10,477 nt of DNA from an uncultured Gemmatimonadota bacterium (GTDB taxonomy: Bacteria; Gemmatimonadota; Gemmatimonadetes; Gemmatimonadales; Gemmatimonadaceae): positions 1 through 10,477 of the forward strand of contig CAMLHT010000125.1 in assembly GCA_946479895.1 (NCBI GenBank), given 5' to 3'. A program made the position numbers and the translations under genes. This document shows, in pieces, positions 1-6,900 of this stretch (the first letter of the stretch is position 1; each line of letters opens with the position of its first letter). Under the pieces are notes generated by a model, which saw nothing but the letters and a program-made list of their open reading frames with translations, ran no database searches and was not told where the DNA came from.

Positions 1-1286
1 GCGTCGGGATAGTCGGCGTACCAGTCCTTGAGGATCATGTCCGTCTCACCCTTGCGCGCCGCGGCGCGGGTGGCGGCCGCCTCCCGCTGCACGATCTTCA
101 CGCGGATGCCCGCCTGGCCGAGGTAGGCCTGGAGCGTTTCGGCGATGCGGATGTAGGTCGGGTTGGTGGAGCACCACAGCTCGACGTCGATGCCGCCGGC
201 GTGGCCGGCTTCGGCGAGCAGCGCCTTCGCGCGCGCCAGGTCGAACGGGTAGGCCTTGCGCGTGGAGTCGTAGCCGGCGAGCGACGGGGGAATGACGCCG
301 GCGGCATGCGTGCCGCGCCCGCCGACGAGCCGCTCGACGATGCGCGGGACGTCCACCGCGTAGTTGATCGCCTGCCGGACGCGCACGTCGGTCAGCGGAC
401 CGCGGGTCACGTTCATCGCGACGTAGACGAGCTGCAGCGCGGCGACCGACTTGAGCAGCGGCTTCCGGGCGTCGTTCTCGGTCCAGTCGCGCGCCTCGCT
501 TGGCGGCACGCGCAGGATGCTCACGTTGCCGCTCTCGAACTCGGCGACCGCCGTGCTTGGCTCGGCGATGATGCGCGCCCGGAGCGATTCCGCCTTCGGC
601 GGTCCGCCCCAGTAGGCGTCGTTGCGCGCGAAGAGGATGTAGTCGTCGTGCTTCCACTCGACGAGCTTCCAGGGGCCGGTGCCGATGGGCTTGTCGCTGA
701 GGTCAGTTCCCGCGTTCTCGGGGACGATGGCGCCCACGGGCATGGCGAGCAGCTTGGGAAAGACCGCCATCGGCTCGTTGAGGGTGACGACCACCGTGCT
801 GTCGTCTCGGATCACGACGCCGTCGAGCGACCGGCCCGTGCCCTGCGCGTACTCCCGGGCTCCCCTGATGGGGTAGAGCGGCTCGCCCCGGCCGCTCTTC
901 GCCTTCGGATCGAGGACGCGGAGCCAGCTGGACCGGACGTGGCGCGCGGTGAAGGGCGTTCCGTCGTGGAATTTCACGCCCTGCCGGAGGTGGAAGGTGT
1001 AGACCCGGCCATCCGGGCTGATGTCCCAGCGCTCGGCGAGAGCCGGTTTGACGTTCGCCGCCGCGTCAAAGGCGGTGAGGCCGTCGAAGAGATACGCCAC
1101 GGCCCGGCCGGTCGGGACGTCCGTCGAGAGCGATGGGTCGAGGGAGCGGGGGTCGGATTCGTCCCGCGAATCGACGATCACCCGGTCGCTGGACGCGGCG
1201 GTACCGGAGCAGGCGATGGCGGAAAGGACGACGAAGGCGCGGAGGAGCCCCGATGCCCTGGTTCCAAGGTCGGACCGCATGATCAT
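1..1286 (-). CDS. Peptide ABC transporter substrate-binding lipoprotein, family 5 (DppA/OppA-like), 3' end missing
   Basis: This is the periplasmic binding component of a di/oligopeptide ABC importer (SBP family 5), probably a lipoprotein on the inner membrane. The visible 428 residues have a short signal sequence (about 11-25) ending in SAIAC, with Cys26 as the likely lipidated residue; Ala at -3 makes the lipobox slightly atypical. The family signature lies at about 84-109 (AERWDISPDGRVYTFHL, then GVKFHDG). GTGPWKL is at 202-208, NYAVD at 308-312, YPFDLARAKALLAEAG at 346-361, and the frame leaves the window in DWYADYPD, a conserved stretch of this family. Full-length relatives have about 530 residues, so roughly 100 C-terminal residues are missing. 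ATG 1286 was chosen; in-frame ATG 1280 is equally possible, and neither has a strong Shine-Dalgarno. It is divergent from the tam genes. Substrate specificity cannot be read; permease and ATPase genes are not visible. Confidence 0.93.
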   Translation of the reverse strand, partial: MIMRSDLGTRASGLLRAFVVLSAIACSGTAASSDRVIVDSRDESDPRSLDPSLSTDVPTGRAVAYLFDGLTAFDAAANVKPALAERWDISPDGRVYTFHLRQGVKFHDGTPFTARHVRSSWLRVLDPKAKSGRGEPLYPIRGAREYAQGTGRSLDGVVIRDDSTVVVTLNEPMAVFPKLLAMPVGAIVPENAGTDLSDKPIGTGPWKLVEWKHDDYILFARNDAYWGGPPKAESLRARIIAEPSTAVAEFESGNVSILRVPPSEARDWTENDARKPLLKSVAALQLVYVAMNVTRGPLTDVRVRQAINYAVDVPRIVERLVGGRGTHAAGVIPPSLAGYDSTRKAYPFDLARAKALLAEAGHAGGIDVELWCSTNPTYIRIAETLQAYLGQAGIRVKIVQREAAATRAAARKGETDMILKDWYADYPD

Positions 1287-1377
1287 TTCGAGACGCTCAG
1301 GGTACGATCTCCGGCGTTGACAGTGTAAAATGGAGGCGGGAGCTTACGGCGCCTCGCCGTCATGCGTCAATGAAAGA

Positions 1378-1409
1378 GCGCCCGCCGGAGTGATCACCCG
1401 CGCGGGCGC
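1378..1409. promoter_or_regulatory. 32-bp dyad-symmetric element (candidate operator or 5'-UTR hairpin)
   Basis: The arms GCGCCCGC (1378-1385) and GCGGGCGC (1402-1409) are perfect inverted repeats. The perfect palindrome GTGATCAC (1390-1397) sits exactly at the same centre of symmetry; 13 of 16 base pairs match overall. It lies in the spacer between the divergent peptide-binding gene and the small membrane protein gene, 29 bases before the latter's ATG. No T-tract follows, so it is not a standard terminator. It could be a regulator binding site or an mRNA hairpin. GC-rich arms arise by chance fairly easily in such genomes, so function is inferred only from symmetry and position. Confidence 0.35.
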
Positions 1410-1438
1410 GTCGTGTGTTGGGACCATCCCGGAGTCGA

Positions 1439-1660
1439 ATGCCTGCAAACCGCGAACCGCTCCACGAAGCGAGCGACAGACACAGCTACTACTACCGGCG
1501 GGAGCTGACCGGGAAGGAGCTGGTCCCGGCGCTCGCCATCGCCATCGGGGTGGGCATCGGCGCCTTCTACGTGGCGGTGCGGCTGGCGCAGCGTACCCCG
1601 CTGCTCGAGGACGTGGCGGCCGTGCCGCGCCGCCGGCGGGTGAAGGGATCGGCTGGGTGA
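1439..1660 (+). CDS. Small single-span membrane protein of unknown function, coupled to tamA
   Basis: I do not recognise this 73-residue protein. It has a polar N-terminus with a Tyr triplet (SYYYRRELTGKEL, residues 16-28), one hydrophobic span at about 29-50 containing a GVGIG glycine motif (37-41), and a basic tail with four consecutive arginines (64-67). The likely topology is one inner-membrane helix. ATG 1439 is preferred because GGAG (1431-1434) precedes it by 4 bases; an in-frame GTG at 1415 would add eight residues without a better ribosome site. Its TGA stop overlaps the GTG start of the TamA-like gene by 4 bases (1657-1660), so the two are probably translationally coupled. That suggests an accessory role in the same outer-membrane system, but nothing in the sequence shows what it does. 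Confidence 0.7.
   Translation: MPANREPLHEASDRHSYYYRRELTGKELVPALAIAIGVGIGAFYVAVRLAQRTPLLEDVAAVPRRRRVKGSAG
1643..1648 (+). promoter_or_regulatory. Shine-Dalgarno AAGGGA for the tamA GTG start
   Basis: AAGGGA lies 8 bases before GTG 1657, inside the end of the upstream small gene. It supports this start over the much longer upstream frame extension, as does the signal peptide that begins directly after this GTG. Confidence 0.5.
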
Positions 1661-3990
1661 GGAGTCCGTCGACCGCGGCGCTGACGCGTTTCGCCGCGAT
1701 CTGCGGGTTCCTCGTGGCGCCCTCTGCCGCAGCGGCCCAGCTTCGCTGCTCCTCCGAGGGTGACGTCCAGATCCGGAAAGTGTCGTTCGAGGGCAACGCG
1801 ACCTTCTCCGATGCCGAGCTGGCCCTGCATGTGGTCTCCACGCCGACGGATCTGACGCGGCGGTTCCTCGACAAGCGCTGGCTCATCCCGGCCGGCACGG
1901 GCGCCGGGGCGACGATCGGGCTGCTCGGTGGCCATGACACCTGGGAGCGCGGACGGCGCGGGGCGATCTTCGGCGGCGTCGGGTTCGTCCTGGGGTACGC
2001 CGTCAGCCGCATCTCCGGCACGCCACGCTGCCTTCGCCCGGGCACCCTCGCCGGAGACATCCTCAACCTCAGCGGCTTCTACCGCGACCAGGGCTTCGCC
2101 GACGTCCGTGTCGACACGACGACGCGGGTGGACGGGCGGTGGGTGGACGTCGGCTTCCGCGTCGTCGAGGGTCAGCCGGTGCTCGTCGATTCCCTGCGCA
2201 TCATCGGCTTCGACACGGCGACGATGGGCGCGCTGCCGCAATCGCTCAAGTCGGTGAAGGGCGGCCGCTACAGTCCGACGATCACGCAGGAGGACATCGA
2301 TTCCCTCGAGACGCGGCTGCGGAATACCGGGTACCCGGAGGGCCGCGCGCTGCGGGAGGTCAACTTCCCCTCGAAGTATCGGGCGACCGTCCAGTACACC
2401 ATCGAGCCGGGTCCGCGCGCGCGCATCGGCACCGTTACCATCGAGCAGCAGACGCTCGAGGGCCGCTCGCGCGCCGTGGACGAAGCGGTGGTTCGACGCC
2501 TGCTGCGATTCGCGCCCGGCGACTTCTACAACCAGCGAGCGCTGTTCGAGAGCGAGCGAAGGTTCTATCAGACCGGCACGTTCGTCAGCGCCGAGGTCGC
2601 GCCCAACGTGTCGCACGTCGGCGCGGACAGCCTCGTCGACGTGAAGGTCACCGTCGTCGAGGACCTTCCGTTCGCGGGGAGCGTCGAGCCGGGCATCGGC
2701 ACGCTCGATTGCCTGCGTCTGCGCGCCGAGTACAGTGACAAGGCCTTCCTGCGCGGAATCAACCGGCTGGACGTCAGCGGCTCCGTGTCCAAGGTCGGCT
2801 TCGCGAACCGATGGCCCGGGGTGTTCGACGCCTGCCGCCTGCTCCAGGGCAGTCCCGAGGAAGTGGACATCTCCAGTCGGTCGGTGAACTACAACGCGAC
2901 GGTGCGGGCGACACGACCGCTGCCGCTGCCCGGCGGACTCCTCCCGAGCATTTCCCTGTACACCGAACGCCGCGGCGGATACAACGCCTACCTGCGCACG
3001 ACCGTGCTCGGTGGCGCGCTGTCGATGTCGAAGCTGATCACGCGCACCGTGTTCTTCGAGAGCTCGTACAACCTCGAGTACGGTCACACCGAGGCGGCGG
3101 ACCCGGTCCTGTGCTTTCTCTTCCGCGCCTGCGACCAGTCGTCCCGCGACCAGCTCACGGGGGACAAGCCGCTGGCGGTGCTCGGGGCCCGGCTCTCGCG
3201 CGACCGGCGCAACCACCCGGACTCGGCCTCGGCCGGGACCGTCCTGCGGCTCGACACGCGGACGTCCCAGCCATGGATCGCCAGCGACAAGTCACTGCGA
3301 TTCAACAAGGGCGTCGTCGACGCGTCGTGGTATCACCGGGTGCTGGGCGCCGGCGTACTCGCGGTGCGCGCCCGGGCCGGGCTCGTCGGTGGGGCGGAGA
3401 AGTCCTCGAGCGGCGTCACGCTTCCGCCGCCGCAGGAGCGCCTCTACGCCGGCGGTGAAACCAGCGTCCGCGGTTTCCGGCAGAACGAGCTCGGCCCGGT
3501 GATCTACCTGACGAGTGTCGACGACACGACCGCCGCCCGCGTGGCGGCGGCCCCGAGCGACAGCGCGCTCCAGGAGCTGACCATGCGCCTGATCCCGGTC
3601 GGCGGAAACGCGATGTACGTCGGCAACCTGGAGTACCGGCTGCCCGGACCTTTCCTGAAGACGCTCCAGACGATCCTCTTCGTGGACGTCGGCGCGGTTT
3701 CGACCAGCGGGGGGTTCTCGGCGATCGCCGGGTCCGACCAGTTCCGCTGGACGCCCGGCGTCGCCCTCCGGTATTTCAGCCCGGTGGGACCCGTCCAGAT
3801 CAACGTCGGGTACAACAGCTACGACCCGCTCGCCGGACCGGTATACTCGGACCGGATCGACCGGAACGCCCTGACCTGCATTTCGGGAATCGACTCCTCG
3901 GGAGCCTGCCGGCCACTCTCGGCCCTTCGCCCGCGGAACGGTTTCCTCAGGCGGCTCACCTTTACCGTCGCTTTCCCGCCGGATTTCTGA
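1657..3990 (+). CDS. tamA: TamA-like Omp85 outer-membrane protein (three POTRA domains and beta-barrel)
   Basis: This 777-residue Omp85 protein should sit in the outer membrane and act with the TamB encoded directly downstream in barrel-protein/lipid assembly. GTG 1657 is followed by a signal peptide (about 1-27, ending APSAAAA). POTRA 1 (about 37-172) opens with IRKVSFEGN and resumes at LSGFYRDQGFADVRV after an unusual glycine-rich hydrophobic insertion (75-119). POTRA 2 is about 175-253 and POTRA 3 about 254-338. The barrel (about 340-777) carries the Omp85 loop-6 motif VRGF (604-607) and ends LTFTVAFPPDF, a final strand with terminal Phe as in barrel beta-signals. Three POTRAs plus the adjacent tamB favour TamA over BamA, which usually has five. 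Cysteines pair closely at 486/492 and 741/751. It starts inside the upstream gene (GTGA overlap) and ends 3 bases before tamB. Confidence 0.9.
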   Translation: MRSPSTAALTRFAAICGFLVAPSAAAAQLRCSSEGDVQIRKVSFEGNATFSDAELALHVVSTPTDLTRRFLDKRWLIPAGTGAGATIGLLGGHDTWERGRRGAIFGGVGFVLGYAVSRISGTPRCLRPGTLAGDILNLSGFYRDQGFADVRVDTTTRVDGRWVDVGFRVVEGQPVLVDSLRIIGFDTATMGALPQSLKSVKGGRYSPTITQEDIDSLETRLRNTGYPEGRALREVNFPSKYRATVQYTIEPGPRARIGTVTIEQQTLEGRSRAVDEAVVRRLLRFAPGDFYNQRALFESERRFYQTGTFVSAEVAPNVSHVGADSLVDVKVTVVEDLPFAGSVEPGIGTLDCLRLRAEYSDKAFLRGINRLDVSGSVSKVGFANRWPGVFDACRLLQGSPEEVDISSRSVNYNATVRATRPLPLPGGLLPSISLYTERRGGYNAYLRTTVLGGALSMSKLITRTVFFESSYNLEYGHTEAADPVLCFLFRACDQSSRDQLTGDKPLAVLGARLSRDRRNHPDSASAGTVLRLDTRTSQPWIASDKSLRFNKGVVDASWYHRVLGAGVLAVRARAGLVGGAEKSSSGVTLPPPQERLYAGGETSVRGFRQNELGPVIYLTSVDDTTAARVAAAPSDSALQELTMRLIPVGGNAMYVGNLEYRLPGPFLKTLQTILFVDVGAVSTSGGFSAIAGSDQFRWTPGVALRYFSPVGPVQINVGYNSYDPLAGPVYSDRIDRNALTCISGIDSSGACRPLSALRPRNGFLRRLTFTVAFPPDF
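1879..2013 (+). other. Glycine-rich hydrophobic hairpin inserted in POTRA 1 of TamA
   Basis: Residues 75-119 of the TamA-like protein contain two hydrophobic glycine-rich stretches (WLIPAGTGAGATIGLLGG and GAIFGGVGFVLGYAVSRI) joined by a charged turn (HDTWERGRR). They lie between the first helix of POTRA 1 and its FYRDQGF helix, where ordinary POTRA domains have only a short linker. The pattern resembles glycine-zipper membrane hairpins. The reading frame and codon use continue smoothly on both sides, so it is not an obvious frameshift. Confidence 0.6.
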
Positions 3991-3993
3991 CCG

Positions 3994-6900
3994 ATGAAAC
4001 GCCGTCGTCTCATCGCGCTGATCGCCCTCTGCACGCTGGCCGCCATCGGCATCGTGGTGGTGGTGGCGGGCGCGATCGTGATGCGGACCGACATCCCGCG
4101 GAACTTCGTGCAGGGGCTCCTGGCGTCGCGCATCAACGGTCGGGTGTACGTGGGCCGCATCTCCGGCAATCCGCTGGGCGGCCTCACGGTGGACACCTTC
4201 GCCATCCGCGACCGGGCGGGAGAGCTGGTGGTCAGCACCGGTCGCCTTTCCTTCGACTACGACATCCGCGACCTGGCCGACCAGCGACTCTACCTCCGCC
4301 ACGTGGTCGCCGAGCATCCGCACGTGCACCTGCGGGACTTCGGGAACGGGAAGTGGAACTACAAGCTTCTCGCCAAACCCTCCACCGGTCCGAAGGTGAA
4401 CACGCCGGGGCGCGGCTGGGGCGACTTCATCGTGCTCGACTCGGTCGCGGTCAGTGACGCGTCGTTCTTCCTCTCGCTGCCCTGGTCTCCCGACGCGTCG
4501 CTGACGCAGCGCCAGCGGGACAGCGTCGTCCGCCACGAGCTCGGACGCACCGACCGCCGCGTGCAGAAGACGGCCGAAGGCTACGCGCGCACCTACATGT
4601 GGACGAAGGCGACCGGACTCATCTCACGCGCGCGCCTCGCCGATCCGGACAGCAACCGCTTCGGGCAGGAGATCCACATCGCCTCCCTCGACGCCAACGA
4701 GTTCGACCCGCCGTTCGTCTTCCGCAACCTCCGCGGTCGCGTCCGGCGCCTCGGCGACAGCGCGTGGCTGGACGTCTCGCACTGGGATCTGCCGGGATCG
4801 ACCGGGTCGGCGAGCGGGAAGCTCGTCTGGGGCTCGGAACGCCCCATTCGCTACGATCTCGTCGTGCGCGGCGACTCGATGTCGCTCTCCGACGTCAACT
4901 GGGTGTACGCGACGCTGCCGAAGACCGGCGGTGGGCGGATGGTGCTCCGCATCAGCAACAAGCGGAACGACCGCATCATGGACTATCACCTCGATTCCAT
5001 GGACGTGCGAAGCACCGGCTCCCGCCTCGTCGGCGAGATGACCTGGGGCGTCGGCGGTCCGGTGCTGCAGCTCCGGAACGTGAACATGAAGATGGACCCC
5101 GTCGATTTCGCGCTGATCAAGGCGCTGAACGGCAAGCCGTTCCCGATCGACTGGCGCGGACAGATCTTCGGTGACATCCGCGCCCCGGGCGGCCCGCTCG
5201 ACGAGTTCGCGGTCGCGTCGGCGCGGGGCGAGTGGCGCGACACGCACGTGCCGGGGGCGGTGTCGCGCCTGTCCGGCAGCGGAAACCTCGACATCTTCGC
5301 GCCGGCGTTCACCGCGTTCCACGACTTCGACGTCAACGTCCAATCCCTGGACCTGCGGTCGATCGAGTTCCTGTTCCCGGCGTTCCCGAAGCTGCGGGGG
5401 ACGATCGCCGGCACCGCGACGCTCGACTCGGTCTGGACCGACGTCCGCTTCAGCAATGCGAGCATCACGCACCGGGACGGGCCCGGCACCCCGTCGCACT
5501 TCACCGGGAGCGGCCGGATCACCGATGGATCGCCCTACATCACCTACGACGTCGACCTGAACGCCGACCCGCTGTCGTTCGACATGCTCGCGCGGTCCTT
5601 CCCGGGCCTCACCCTGCGCGGGCTCGCATACGGCCCGGTGAAGATCAAGGGCCAGAGCCCGGACCTCCAGGTGGTCACGAACCTCGTGAGTGCCGCGGGC
5701 GCCCTCCGTTTCGCCGGCAACATCGACATCGATTCGCTCGGCGGCTACGGCGCGCGCGGCGTCGGCGAGATCACCAATGTCAACCTCGCCACGCTCGGCA
5801 TCAAGGCGAACGCGCCGAAGACGGCGCTCACCGGGGCCTATACGATCGACGTGCGCGGATCGAGCGCGTCGTCGCTGACCGGCACGGCGGACGTCCGCCT
5901 CGGGCGCTCGACGTACGATCGCATCACCCTCGACTCGCTCTCCCGCGCGTCGGTTCGCTTCGAGAACGGCCGCGTCATCACCACCGACTCGCTGATCATC
6001 AGCAGCCCGATGGGGCGCATCGCGGCGCTGGGCGCGCTCGGGCTGCCGCGCGGCGGCGCCGATTCGATCGCCCTCACGCTCGTCGTGGATTCGGTCGGCG
6101 GCCTTCGCCCCTACTTCAACGGCGACGGCACCGCGGCGGTGGCCGACACGCTGCTGGGCCGGGTCACCCTGAACGGGTATGCGCTGGGCCGGCTGGACTC
6201 CCTCTTCCTGCGCGGGGGCATCGCCGGCGAGAACCTGAACATCCGCGGCGTGCGGGCGCGGCGGCTCGACGGAACGTTCGCCATCGCCGACGCCCTGCGC
6301 TCGCCCTCGGGGCAGATCAACGCGGACCTCATCGACAGCGTGCGGGTTGGCGGCCTGGTGTTCGACACCCTCAGGACGGCGATCACGCTCGTCGATACGA
6401 CGGAAGCGCGGTTCGCGGTGCACGGCCGGGCGCTCGCCGGCGACTCGCTCACGATGAGCGCGCTCGGCACATGGCGGCTGCTCGCGGGCGCGACCGCCGT
6501 GCGGATGGATTCGTTCGCGCTGGCGTTCGCGGATTCCCGGTGGACGCTCGAGCGGCCGGCGACGCTGTTCACCGACTCGACGACGCTGCGCATCGACTCG
6601 CTGGGATTGCGCAACGCCAGGGGAGGCTCGATCGGCCTCGCCGGCGCGGTGCCGGTCAACGGCGCGATCGACCTGCGACTCAGCGCGACGCGGCTGCCGC
6701 TGTCGGACCTCGACCGCGTCGTCGGCCAGGTCCAGGCGCCCGTCCGCGGGTTTGCGGATTTCTCCGGCCAGATCACCGGTACGCGCGCCTCGCCGGTGAT
6801 CGACGCGCGGACGTCGCTGGATTCGATCGCCATCTCCGACGTGCGCATCGGCAAGCTGTTCGGCACCGCGCGCTACAGTGACAACCGCGGGTTCGTGAGC

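Noticed and set aside
1317..1322. Perfect TTGACA hexamer on the plus strand
   Set aside because: No acceptable -10 lies 16-18 bases downstream (GAGCTT at 17); the nearby TAAAAT at 1326-1331 is too close, so I do not call a promoter.
201..1328. Long plus-strand open frame of 375 codons
   Set aside because: It lies opposite the peptide-binding gene, whose minus-strand frame gives clear family motifs; the plus-strand translation is Arg/Ala/Val/Asp-rich without recognisable domains, as expected for a GC-rich shadow.
1299..1329. Minus-strand TTTACA and TACCCT as a promoter for the peptide-binding gene
   Set aside because: The -10 match is poor and the 19-base spacer is long; below the standard for a feature, though the position is right for the gene start.
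1330..1656. Upstream extension of the tamA frame by 109 codons
   Set aside because: It covers the small membrane protein gene in another frame, has low-complexity translation, and would bury the signal peptide that begins right after GTG 1657.
1567..3216. 549-codon minus-strand frame opposite tamA
   Set aside because: The translation is Arg/Val/Glu-rich with no domain and is the antisense shadow of tamA.
4624..6423. 599-codon minus-strand frame opposite tamB
   Set aside because: Low-complexity Arg/Val/Asp/His composition; antisense shadow of tamB, which has coherent domain structure throughout.
5232..6881. 549-codon plus-strand frame inside tamB
   Set aside because: It is extremely Arg/Ala/Gly-rich without motifs and lies wholly inside tamB in another frame.
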